From an uncultured Clostridia bacterium (lineage in GTDB: Bacteria > Bacillota > Clostridia > Oscillospirales > Acutalibacteraceae), in contig CALWKP010000266.1 in the NCBI GenBank assembly GCA_944381295.1, positions 1 to 13,917 of the forward strand: 13,917 nt of DNA, read 5' to 3'. Under the pieces are notes generated by a model. That model worked only from the letters and a program-made list of their open reading frames with translations, did not search any database and was not told the origin of the DNA. Positions 1 to 6,909 of this stretch are shown piece by piece (the first letter of the stretch is position 1; every line of letters starts with the position of its first letter). A program made the translations under genes and the position numbers.

Positions 1-1
1 G

Positions 2-310
2 ATTATCGGGTTATTTTGTGGAAGCGTTATGAGTGATAAGGCAGTTGGGGGTGTTTGTGGTGCATTACTTACCATTGTAGCTGGTTGGTTTGCGGGAATA
101 TGGTTTCCGCTTGATTTAATCGGTGGAGTTTTTAAGACGGTATCAGAAATATTGCCGTTCTATCATGCAGCACAAGCGGCAACAGCCGCGATCAACGGCA
201 GTTATGGTGAAATAATTCCCCATATTGCTATTGTATTTGCATATGTTGCTGTTCTGTTCACAGTTGCTATCTGTATCTTCAACAGAAAAATGAGAAGTGA
301 TAATTCGTAA
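2..310 (+). CDS. ABC-2 type transporter permease, C-terminal fragment (5' cut by contig start)
   Basis: The frame is open from base 2, so this is the last 102 residues of a longer membrane protein; the ATG at 29 is internal, not the true start. Visible are a hydrophobic segment at about residues 16-37 of the fragment, ending in GIWFPL, then an amphipathic loop with LPFYHAAQAA, and a last transmembrane helix at about 71-93 followed by a short basic tail (NRKMRSDNS). The pattern of GIWFPL followed by a conserved LP-x-YHA segment and a final helix is what I know from the C-terminal half of ABC-2 permeases, which export drugs, antibiotics or polysaccharide with a separate ATPase. The partner ATPase would lie upstream, outside the window. 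The KTR gene follows at once, suggesting one transcript. Substrate cannot be inferred. Confidence 0.75.
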   Translation: MIGLFCGSVMSDKAVGGVCGALLTIVAGWFAGIWFPLDLIGGVFKTVSEILPFYHAAQAATAAINGSYGEIIPHIAIVFAYVAVLFTVAICIFNRKMRSDNS

Positions 311-335
311 AACCGCAAAAGGTGGTGAAAAAAGA

Positions 336-530
336 GTGAAACAACCTAAATCAAATTGGTTGTTGTGTCCTATCTGCCAAAATAAGACGCGAATAAAATT
401 GCGGGAAGATACAGAATTAAAAAACTTTCCGCTTTTCTGTCCAAAGTGTAAGCAGGAAACCTTAATCAATGTAAGACAATTAAATACCACAGTTATCAAA
501 GAGCCAGACGCACAGACGCAGAGCCGATAA
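336..530 (+). CDS. Cysteine-rich KTR domain protein
   Basis: A 64-residue protein with two CxxC pairs (CPIC at 11-14, CPKC at 35-38) and the motif NKTRIKLREDTEL between them, followed by KQETLINVRQL and IKEPDAQTQSR. This matches the short Cys-rich KTR family, a presumed zinc ribbon of unknown function commonly carried on Tn916-like and related conjugative elements of Firmicutes. I prefer the GTG at 336: GGTGG lies about ten bases upstream and family members start with a similar short lead-in before the W-L-x-CP. An upstream ATG at 297 would overlap the permease stop and add 13 unlikely residues. The last codons form the left arm of a terminator hairpin. Its presence is the best hint that bases 1-570 belong to a mobile element. 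Confidence 0.85.
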   Translation: MKQPKSNWLLCPICQNKTRIKLREDTELKNFPLFCPKCKQETLINVRQLNTTVIKEPDAQTQSR

Positions 531-569
531 CACGCAGAACAAAAATGCGGTTATCGGCTCTTTCTTTTT
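520..569 (+). terminator. Rho-independent terminator after the KTR gene
   Basis: A perfect 12-bp stem, agagccgataac (520-531) with gttatcggctct (550-561), is extended inside by cgca (533-536) with tgcg (546-549), and is followed by tttcttttt. The left arm contains the KTR stop codon (528-530), so stop and terminator are fused. It ends the permease-KTR transcript. Confidence 0.9.
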
Positions 570-643
570 GACAACTGCTTGCGCTGTACGATTGCTGGTT
601 AAGCGGAAAAACTAAACCGCTGCTAACCGCTTCATTTTTCACG

Positions 644-1960
644 TTGCCCTCTGTTCCGGTTTACGGAAAGCTGCTCATGCTGATCGGCTTGATTGTAACA
701 CTTGCTGTTTCCATGTTCTCTACTTACAAAATTAACAAGCTGGATCATCATTTCTGGGACATCAATGCGAATATGAATATTTTGTTTCAACAATTTTCCG
801 ATTATATTGAAAATTATAGTGCAGGAAAAGATATCCGTATTTATGGAATGAAGGATTACCTAGCGGATAAATCCTTAAAATTAGATGCGGATTATTATAA
901 TTTGGCTACTCAGAATTCCTACAAACAGGCGCTCTGGTCAATTCCCAGTACGATATTGTTATATGGGTTTGAATTTGGAATTTATGCAGTATTGATTTTT
1001 TCAGCTATGAATGGCAGTATCACAGTTGGGGCTATTGCAAAATATGTTCCGTGTATGATGCTTTTGATTGGAGCAATTACGGATATGGTAAAAACGGCGC
1101 AGTTAGCACTGGATAACCACCGATATCTTAAACGATACTTTACGTATCTGGACATCCCCAACCACATGTACCAGGGTACACTGACAGTGGAAAAACGGGA
1201 CGACAATGAGTATTTTGTGGAATTTCGAAATGTAAGTTTCCGGTATCCTAACACCGATCAGTATGCGTTACGACATGTAAATTTCCGGTTTAAAGTTGGG
1301 GAAAAACTGGCGATTGTCGGCAGGAACGGTTCGGGGAAAACTACCTTTATCAAGCTGTTATGTCGCTTGTACGATCCAACCGAAGGGGAAATCCTTTTGA
1401 ATGATGTGGATATCCGGAAATATGATTACGACGAATATCTGTCGATCTTTTCGGTAGTGTTTCAGGATTTCAAGCTGTTTTCCTTTGGCCTTGGTCAGAA
1501 TGTTGCCGCAGGCGTTACGTATGATGCAGAGCGTGTGATATCCTGTCTGACAAAAGCTGGCTTTGGCGACCGGCTTAATGATATGCCGGAGGGACTGGAT
1601 ACCTGCTTATATAAGGACTTTGAGAAAAACGGTGTGGAGATCTCCGGCGGAGAAGCGCAAAAAATTGCGCTTGCCAGGGCTCTGTATAAAAACGCACCAT
1701 TTATTATTTTAGATGAACCGACTGCTGCACTGGACCCAATTGCAGAATACGAGGTCTATTCAAAATTTGATGAAATCGTGGGAGAAAAAACAGCTATCTA
1801 TATCAGCCACCGGCTATCTTCCTGTCGATTCTGCGATACTATCGCGGTATTTGACCAAGGACAGATTGTGCAGGAAGGCAGCCATGAAGAGCTTGTGGCA
1901 GAAGAAAGAGGAAAATACTATGAGCTGTGGCATGCACAGGCCCAGTATTATACCACGTAG
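644..1960 (+). CDS. ABC exporter (fused permease-ATPase), N-terminally truncated
   Basis: From a TTG at 644 this gives 438 residues; exporters of this half-transporter family are usually about 580-600, so the first transmembrane helices are missing. What remains has membrane segments at about 9-27, 102-120 and 128-150, a cytoplasmic loop with GKDIRIYGM (61-69), and a complete nucleotide-binding domain: Walker A GRNGSGKT (226-233), Q-loop Gln274, signature SGGEA (334-338), Walker B FIILDE (353-358) and the switch His389 in SHR. The frame is open only back to 572, just after the terminator, so no room exists for the lost part. It has no recognisable ribosome binding site at 644. I infer a gene whose 5' part was removed when the upstream element arrived or was deleted; it is probably non-functional, or at best a free ATPase. 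The family exports peptides or lipids; the substrate is unknown. Confidence 0.8.
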   Translation: MPSVPVYGKLLMLIGLIVTLAVSMFSTYKINKLDHHFWDINANMNILFQQFSDYIENYSAGKDIRIYGMKDYLADKSLKLDADYYNLATQNSYKQALWSIPSTILLYGFEFGIYAVLIFSAMNGSITVGAIAKYVPCMMLLIGAITDMVKTAQLALDNHRYLKRYFTYLDIPNHMYQGTLTVEKRDDNEYFVEFRNVSFRYPNTDQYALRHVNFRFKVGEKLAIVGRNGSGKTTFIKLLCRLYDPTEGEILLNDVDIRKYDYDEYLSIFSVVFQDFKLFSFGLGQNVAAGVTYDAERVISCLTKAGFGDRLNDMPEGLDTCLYKDFEKNGVEISGGEAQKIALARALYKNAPFIILDEPTAALDPIAEYEVYSKFDEIVGEKTAIYISHRLSSCRFCDTIAVFDQGQIVQEGSHEELVAEERGKYYELWHAQAQYYTT

Positions 1961-2019
1961 GAATTTCCTGTTTTATTGATGCCGTATGTATTTCTTTGCG
2001 GCAATGAAAGCCGCATAAT

Positions 2020-2070
2020 AAACCGCAGCAAATTCCATTCCGTAGGGGGATGAAACTTGCTGCGGTTTTG
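2020..2070 (+). terminator. Probable terminator after the ABC exporter
   Basis: A 12-bp perfect stem, aaaccgcagcaa (2020-2031) with ttgctgcggttt (2057-2068), has a 25-nt loop and is followed by a short T run broken by G (tttgtatta). It lies 60 bases after the exporter stop. The long loop and short T tract make it weaker than the other terminators here. Confidence 0.6.
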
Positions 2071-2081
2071 TATTATTAGAA

Positions 2082-2121
2082 CGATGGGATCAAACTGCAT
2101 TTTTACAGTTTGATCCCATCG
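2082..2121. repeat. Perfect 16-bp inverted repeat with 8-nt loop
   Basis: cgatgggatcaaactg (2082-2097) pairs perfectly with cagtttgatcccatcg (2106-2121). The loop is cattttta. Neither side is followed by a T run, so it is not an ordinary intrinsic terminator. It could be a dispersed palindromic repeat, a small structured RNA or a mobile-element end. Confidence 0.8.
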
Positions 2122-2205
2122 GCGGGCGGGTTTCCGCTGCGAACGATTTGAACAACGGCTATACAAAGCAGTCAGAATGGTACCATCCCTGTTTTTTTCA
2201 ACTTT

Positions 2206-2237
2206 GTAAAGGATGTTCAAAGTAAAGGATGTTCAAA
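2206..2237. repeat. 16-bp perfect tandem duplication
   Basis: gtaaaggatgttcaaa occurs twice head to tail, at 2206-2221 and 2222-2237, with no mismatch. An exact abutting duplication suggests a recent slippage event or a target-site-like duplication whose insert has been lost. Confidence 0.85.
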
Positions 2238-2445
2238 ACAATCTTGTGCATATGGGAAAAATCAATTATGGCAAGACGCAGAACGGGGGAAAGAATCTGA
2301 GAACTTTGCATAAGCTTCTGTTTCATAATATTGAACTGTATGGCACGGAAAAGATTTTCTTTTCAGCCGCAAACGGTTGAGACCATCGCCGTTTCTGACT
2401 TTTCCTGTATCAGGCACTTTTTACTGCTTGACGATTAAAACTGCG

Positions 2446-4431
2446 TTACAGAAGAGGTTTTCCAACAGCATCAGCGCTGGCAAACGGTCCGGGCAGGACA
2501 GCGGCGCCACGATGGTCGTCGAAATAGTCCCGGTCGAAAACAATGGCAGTACCATCAGGATTTTCAAAACGTTCTTCCGGCTCAAATGCATAGCCAAGGA
2601 TATCGCTGTTCACCATTGCCGCACGGCAGTTTCCAAGATAATCATAGAGATTCGTGTCAAGCACCGGCTTCCCGCCGCACTCCGCGAGTTCGACTTTGAT
2701 CTCATGTTCTGTATCGACAAGAGCGTTTTTTTCTTTGTAATACGGCTGTGCGCCGGCAAAATATGCGTTTCCTTCCACCCAAACAGGCAAGGTGTGGCCA
2801 TGTGCCGCAGCGAGCTTGGCCATATCCGGCGTATCGGAATCCATATCAAACATCGCGATCCACTCATCGTAGGTGAGATAGTCATTAAAAACGTGCGTGC
2901 CGACCTCGCGGTTTTCTTCGTCGGAACCTTCACAGCTGTCCCGCAGGGTGACAAACGGAGAGGACGGCCATTTCTGTACAAAGATGTTGTTGTAAAAACG
3001 GTCATCGCCGTGCAGTACCGTCATGAATCCCATGACTTCGGTGCGATGAGGAATATGATACGGCGTGTAGCGCGGTCCGGTCCCGTCGCCCACACAGGAG
3101 AATGCACCGCAGATCAGGTTATGTACGAGCGCAACGCCCTCTGTCGCGAAACGCAGAGACACGTCAGAAAGCAGGATGTTGTTGTCGATCAGCGTTGGAC
3201 CGTGGCTGACTTCAACAAAGATATCCTGACTCATCATGCCGCCTTTCAGCTGCTTTGCAAAGGCAGGACGCTGGTTATCGTGCATGAGGTTCTGTGTGAT
3301 GCGAGTACCTTGTGCTTCCCAGTCACACCAAATCCCCATAGTGCAGTGGTGAATATGGTTGCGCCGGAAGGTAACATCGATGGCCGCATGCAGTTTGATT
3401 CCGGCAATCTCTGCTCCGCCAAGCTCCATCATATTGTTGATGTGGTGAATATGGTTGTCCTCGATCACAGAGAATACCGCTCCCATACGTCCGATGATAC
3501 CGCCCTGCTCACAATTGTGAATGTTGCAGCGGCGCACAATATGGCTGCCCACCTTTTCTTTGAGCCAGCCATGGTATTGGCCTCGGCAAACGGCGTCGCG
3601 TTCCATTTGGGTAGGACTTTTGACGTGCTTGTAGGTGAAATAATGATTGTTGTCCGGGTCCAGGTACTTGCCGAGTGAAATACCGGCACACTTACTGTTT
3701 GTGATCTCGCAGTCCTCGATGATCCATCCCTTCGACCAGTGCGGACCAATCATACCATCCTGATAAGCGGCGGGCGGTGCCCAGGTGGTGGCAGCTTTCT
3801 CGATCAGAAAGCCGCTCACAGTGATGTAGCTGACACCTGTCTTGGAAGGCATAAAGCACTCGCGGCGGACATTGATCTCCACCTTTTCCTCATTTGGATT
3901 TTTGCCCTGGAAGTTCGCATAAATAACGGTTTCACGGCCATCCTGTTCAGCATACCACCGGTATACAGAGGCATCCGGTTCCCAGGAAAACTCGGAGATC
4001 ACAGGATCAACACAGCCTGCAATCGAGTCTGCCTCATAAAGCATTTTGTCATTGAGATAGACTGCGCCAGTGTGCTTGCTGCGGCCTGCAAAATACCAGT
4101 CACCGTAAACGTAAGTGGTATACGGATTATAATTGCCAAAGAGAGCATTATCTACGCGGCAACGCCATACGTCCCCTTTATAAGGTTTCCAGTTTTTGAT
4201 TTCCTCTGCGCCGGTGATCACCGCACCGAGCGGCTCCATGCTGCGGTAAGTAATGCGGGAATCCTCCGTACCAGCATTCTGAGGATCAACATACTCGCGA
4301 TAAATACCGGGTGCAACGAGCACTTCGTCTCCGGGTTTCGCGATCTTGGCAGCGTCGCCGATGCGCTTGAACGGCGTTTCTTTCGAGCCGTTTCCGCCAC
4401 GTCCAACTTTGGCGTTGACATAATAGATCAT
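2446..4431 (-). CDS. Right-handed parallel beta-helix protein, GH141-like glycoside hydrolase
   Basis: 661 residues with no signal peptide, so probably cytoplasmic. The N-terminus (IYYVNAKVGRGGNGSKETPF, then GDEVLVAPGIYREYV at about 34-48) is the typical first rung of DUF1565/pectate-lyase-like beta-helix proteins. Repeated short rungs follow at about 200-490 (for example WIIEDCEITNS, HIVRRCNIHNC, SVIEDNHIHHI, VTFRRNHIHHC, TLIDNNILL, DRFYNNIFV), several rich in His and Asn. Overall size and layout resemble GH141, whose characterised members are a fucosidase acting on pectin RG-II and a xylanase; I cannot confirm the family or identify catalytic residues by eye. The start is supported by GGAGAGG about five bases upstream. 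It lies 195 bp downstream of the URO-D gene on the same strand, and both are probably under the divergent AraC regulator. Likely role: attack on a plant or host oligosaccharide taken into the cell. Confidence 0.8.
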   Translation of the reverse strand: MIYYVNAKVGRGGNGSKETPFKRIGDAAKIAKPGDEVLVAPGIYREYVDPQNAGTEDSRITYRSMEPLGAVITGAEEIKNWKPYKGDVWRCRVDNALFGNYNPYTTYVYGDWYFAGRSKHTGAVYLNDKMLYEADSIAGCVDPVISEFSWEPDASVYRWYAEQDGRETVIYANFQGKNPNEEKVEINVRRECFMPSKTGVSYITVSGFLIEKAATTWAPPAAYQDGMIGPHWSKGWIIEDCEITNSKCAGISLGKYLDPDNNHYFTYKHVKSPTQMERDAVCRGQYHGWLKEKVGSHIVRRCNIHNCEQGGIIGRMGAVFSVIEDNHIHHINNMMELGGAEIAGIKLHAAIDVTFRRNHIHHCTMGIWCDWEAQGTRITQNLMHDNQRPAFAKQLKGGMMSQDIFVEVSHGPTLIDNNILLSDVSLRFATEGVALVHNLICGAFSCVGDGTGPRYTPYHIPHRTEVMGFMTVLHGDDRFYNNIFVQKWPSSPFVTLRDSCEGSDEENREVGTHVFNDYLTYDEWIAMFDMDSDTPDMAKLAAAHGHTLPVWVEGNAYFAGAQPYYKEKNALVDTEHEIKVELAECGGKPVLDTNLYDYLGNCRAAMVNSDILGYAFEPEERFENPDGTAIVFDRDYFDDHRGAAVLPGPFASADAVGKPLL

Positions 4432-4626
4432 TTGAACCTCTCCTTTTTTATATTTTATCTATAAGGAAGAAAAAACTTCCATTCCATACAGCACATCTGG
4501 CTGGACCAGGCTTTTGTTCTTAGCTAAAAACACCGGAACTGGACGGAATCATATACCAAACAGCAGAGGGCGTCCAATGAAAAAATCCTGCTGCAATGAC
4601 TGGCCTGACAGCATTAGGATGCTATT

Positions 4627-5679
4627 TCACTGGTTGGCTGTATGGATATCCTCCATTTTTTGAATTCCGTAATGATAAGATTCATGCAACAGTGCTTCAA
4701 GGCTTTCTATCTTCATATCGGCCGTAGCATGGTTTCCGAGTGTTAAAAGGAACCTTCCGTTTTGGTTCGCATAGGTGTCAATCAAATAGCGGACTTCTTT
4801 CCTGACGTCGTCGGGTGTGCCGTATGGAATCGTCCGCTGCATGTCAAATCCAGCCCAAATGCAGAATTCCTGACCGAATTTATTGGCAATGTCCCGTTCA
4901 TCCATGGTGTATTTCTGGATGGGATGCAGAACATCCAGCCCGATATCGATGAATTCCGGGATAAAAGGTTCAATATTGCCGCAGGAATGCAGCCAAACAT
5001 GAACGCCCAGGGAATGGGCTTTTTCAATCAGACGTTTGTAATAAGGCTTAAAGAATTCCCGAAAAATTCCCATGGAAAAAAAGGGACCTGTCTGGGTGCC
5101 GATGTCATCGGAGGTGAAGATTCCGTCACAGCCTAACTCTTCTTTTGCACGCTCTATAACTCGGCAGTAAAATTCTGTAAGTTTGTCGAATAGTTTATGT
5201 ACCTCTTCCGGATATAAATAGAAATCGGTAAGAGCATTCTCCATACCGCGCAGCGACCAGAGACGTTCAAAAAAACAATACCACCATTGCGCCAGCACAT
5301 AGCGGTCTTTCCCGCTTGGAGCAGTAGGAAATAAATTAGCATAATCCGGATCGGGGAAATTCGCAAGAATATCGTCTAATTCCTGCCAATCCTCAATCGC
5401 AGTGACAGAATCAAGCGCAACCCCTTCTTGCTGCTTTTTGTCCAGGCAGATCCATTTATACTGGGGATCATCTTGCGGAGCAGAAAACACCTGCGGGATA
5501 TTGATCGGACATACTTCCGCGTCATAGGGATACTGCTCCAGGATTGTTTTTGCACGGTCAGAATCTGCTCCGAAAATTTCGGGAGAACACCAGAAATGAT
5601 ACAACATGGGAATACGTTCGTAAGAACATTTTCCTTCTATGATATCTCTCATTTGCTTTTTGGAAAAGCATCGGTTCAT
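4627..5679 (-). CDS. URO-D family protein (uroporphyrinogen decarboxylase / corrinoid methyltransferase fold)
   Basis: 350 residues from the ATG at 5679, chosen because GGGGG sits six bases upstream; an ATG at 5712 would add 11 residues and place that site inside the gene. The protein has the URO-D TIM-barrel pattern: KKQMRDIIEGK near the start, a central CDGIFTSDDIGTQTGPFFS (184-202), then GVHVWLHSCGNIEPFIPEFIDIGLDVLHPIQ (225-255). HSC (231-233) corresponds to the His-x-Cys zinc pair of methylcobamide methyltransferases. At the place where those enzymes have the third ligand, a Cys, this one has LTLGNHATAD (312-321). No corrinoid protein or haem gene is nearby, so true haem synthesis is unlikely. 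Its pairing with a glycosidase-like gene suggests a role in metabolism of a methylated or otherwise decorated compound, but the reaction is unknown. Confidence 0.8.
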   Translation of the reverse strand: MNRCFSKKQMRDIIEGKCSYERIPMLYHFWCSPEIFGADSDRAKTILEQYPYDAEVCPINIPQVFSAPQDDPQYKWICLDKKQQEGVALDSVTAIEDWQELDDILANFPDPDYANLFPTAPSGKDRYVLAQWWYCFFERLWSLRGMENALTDFYLYPEEVHKLFDKLTEFYCRVIERAKEELGCDGIFTSDDIGTQTGPFFSMGIFREFFKPYYKRLIEKAHSLGVHVWLHSCGNIEPFIPEFIDIGLDVLHPIQKYTMDERDIANKFGQEFCIWAGFDMQRTIPYGTPDDVRKEVRYLIDTYANQNGRFLLTLGNHATADMKIESLEALLHESYHYGIQKMEDIHTANQ

Positions 5680-5701
5680 AAAAATCCCCCTTTTTTTATC
5701 C

Positions 5702-5730
5702 AGTATAATCATTTATAATAAATCTTACAA
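5702..5730 (-). promoter_or_regulatory. Promoter of the URO-D / GH141-like genes
   Basis: On the minus strand, a -35 TTGTAA (5725-5730) and a -10 TATACT (5702-5707) are separated by exactly 17 bp. The start codon at 5679 follows after a short leader with GGGGG. The spacing and position between divergent genes make this the best promoter candidate. Confidence 0.65.
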
Positions 5731-5736
5731 TATCGC

Positions 5737-5766
5737 AAATCACGATTTTATGAACAAAATCACGAT
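5737..5766. promoter_or_regulatory. Two direct repeats, probable AraC-protein operator
   Basis: aaatcacgat occurs at 5737-5746 and again at 5757-5766, start to start 20 bp, or about two helical turns. AraC-family proteins with two helix-turn-helix motifs commonly bind two direct half-sites about 21 bp apart. The pair lies six bases upstream of the -35 of the URO-D promoter, a normal place for an activator, and the second copy touches the ribosome binding site of the araC-type gene, which would allow autoregulation. Confidence 0.65.
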
Positions 5767-5775
5767 AGGAGAAAA

Positions 5776-6555
5776 ATGAAAAATACAGATATTACTTTGC
5801 TTTCAGCTATGTGGCTGAACAAAAACAATACATCTAGCAATAGGAAATCGTATGGCAGAAGGATCGTGGAACATTACGAACTGGAAATCATTTTGGATGG
5901 CAGCGGAGAAATGATATGCAATAATCTGACCGTAAAAACAATCCCGAACAGATTGTTTATCAGGACCCCTGGAATGGTGGTTGAAGGGATTACGCCGTAT
6001 CATTCCTACTATATTATTTTTTCTTCTGTCAGCAATGAATTGGCAAATTTCGATTTCCCCTATTACATGGATAACATGAACTATTTAATGGAACTGTTTA
6101 AGACAGTTTACATGGAAAATTTGAACGTCAGCTTTTTATCCCGATTAAAGACGGAATCCGTTTTTCAGGAATTACTGTATCAGATTTTAAATTGTATTTC
6201 CGGTCATGCCGCCGATAATCTTTTGCGATCGATCCACTATATCAACAGGAATTATTGTAGACGGATCGACATTCCTTTTCTGGCGGAATCCGCAGGCTAC
6301 AGCCTGAACTATTATATCACCTTATTCAAAAAGGCTCAGGGAGTTACGCCTATCCAATACATAAATTCTTTGCGGATAACCAGGGCCTGCAAACTTTTGG
6401 CGGAAAACGACAATACGATTGAAACCATATCTGCCGAGTGTGGATTTGTAAGCGTCTCTTATTTTTACCGGATCTTTAAAAAGATGAAAGGGATAACACC
6501 TACTCAGTTCAGGAAAGATTTGAGAAGTTATTATGATGACGGTCCGGAGGGATAG
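5776..6555 (+). CDS. AraC-family transcriptional regulator
   Basis: 259 residues. The N-terminal part (about 1-100, with HYELEIILDGSGEMICNN at 33-50) resembles the cupin-like sensing domain of sugar-responsive AraC proteins. The C-terminal part carries two helix-turn-helix units: IPFLAESAGYSLNYYITLFKK (about 166-186) followed by GVTPIQYI, and IETISAECGFVSVSYFYRIFKK (about 215-236) followed by GITPTQFRKD. Both repeats of the Phe-Lys-Lys ... G-x-TP-x-Q signature are intact. AGGAG (5767-5771) precedes the ATG by four bases. It is divergent from the URO-D/GH141-like pair, with 96 bp between starts containing paired direct repeats, so it most probably controls that pair. The inducer is unknown, presumably the sugar released by the pathway. 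Confidence 0.93.
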   Translation: MKNTDITLLSAMWLNKNNTSSNRKSYGRRIVEHYELEIILDGSGEMICNNLTVKTIPNRLFIRTPGMVVEGITPYHSYYIIFSSVSNELANFDFPYYMDNMNYLMELFKTVYMENLNVSFLSRLKTESVFQELLYQILNCISGHAADNLLRSIHYINRNYCRRIDIPFLAESAGYSLNYYITLFKKAQGVTPIQYINSLRITRACKLLAENDNTIETISAECGFVSVSYFYRIFKKMKGITPTQFRKDLRSYYDDGPEG

Positions 6556-6673
6556 AGCAATAAGGCGGCCACAGCTTGGAACGCAGTGGAAGTATTGGTG
6601 CGAATGGAAATTTCCTAACCAAAAAGCGCCGAGACAGTAATCAAATGCCGAGGGGATAAAGAAATACACGATC

Positions 6674-6705
6674 AAAACCCGCGCAACGTATATGCTTGCG
6701 GTTTT
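6674..6705 (+). terminator. Weak terminator-like hairpin after the AraC gene
   Basis: aaaacccgcgcaa (6674-6686) pairs imperfectly with ttgcggtttt (6696-6705), ending in a T run (ttttgtctt). The left arm carries three extra bases, so the stem is bulged. It lies about 120 bases after the AraC stop. Confidence 0.35.
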
Positions 6706-6740
6706 GTCTTACCCGTGTAGAATGTTAGTAAATGGGGGAG

Positions 6741-6759
6741 AAAAATATCTGATATTTTT
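6741..6759. repeat. Odd palindrome aaaaatatc-t-gatattttt
   Basis: Nine bases on each side of a single central base are perfectly complementary. The single-base centre makes it unlikely to be an RNA hairpin but typical of a protein-binding operator. AT-rich context means chance is also possible. Confidence 0.4.
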
Positions 6760-6861
6760 TAAGAAAGGAAAATCCGGGGGATGCCTTGATCAAGTACGGA
6801 ATTTGATTCGCCTGACTCAGTGAGAAAGCAATCAAGAAGTTTCAGATTTGAGGCAATATGG

Positions 6862-6885
6862 CAATACCATGCGAAGGTGGTATTG
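6862..6885. repeat. 8-bp inverted repeat upstream of the Nudix start
   Basis: caatacca (6862-6869) and tggtattg (6878-6885) are perfect complements around an 8-nt loop, ending 24 bases before the chosen Nudix start. It could be an operator or a leader hairpin. Confidence 0.4.
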
Positions 6886-6909
6886 GGATGAAAAAGAGGG
6901 GGAATGAAT

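Larger units (their letters stand above)
1961..2445. other. Gene-poor region between exporter remnant and beta-helix gene
   Basis: I see no convincing gene in these 485 bases. They hold a probable terminator (2020-2068), a perfect 16-bp hairpin (2082-2121), a 16-bp tandem duplication (2206-2237), a weak 6-bp hairpin (aaacgg at 2371-2376 with ccgttt at 2389-2394), and a small open frame on the + strand, 2213-2380 (55 codons; or 42 from the ATG at 2252). That frame has no proper ribosome binding site, its start lies inside the tandem repeat, and I do not recognise its product. The stretch reads like decayed or repeat-derived DNA. Confidence 0.6.
6556..6909 (+). other. Intergenic region before the Nudix gene, with interrupted reading frame
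   Basis: No intact gene is supported in these 354 bases. In one + frame the sequence is open from 6641 to an in-frame TGA at 6821-6823, then open again to a TGA at 6905-6907 that overlaps an ATG at 6904. The second half would read ESNQEVSDLRQYGN and onward to WYWDEKEGE. I do not recognise it; it may be the decayed end of an older gene. Also present are a weak terminator-like hairpin (6674-6705), a 19-bp odd palindrome (6741-6759) and an 8-bp inverted repeat (6862-6885). Confidence 0.45.

Noticed and set aside
2377..3678. Long open frame of 433 codons on the + strand, antisense to the beta-helix gene
   Set aside because: It has no ribosome binding site or recognisable domain, and is explained by codon bias of the real gene on the other strand, which has family motifs throughout.
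3739..4464. 241-codon open frame on the + strand, also antisense to the beta-helix gene
   Set aside because: Same reason: no motifs, no start signal, and complete overlap with a supported gene and its promoter side.
4627..5679. Assignment as HemE (haem biosynthesis)
   Set aside because: There are no haem genes nearby, the sequence resembles the methyltransferase side of the family (HSCGN), and the context is a sugar-type locus.
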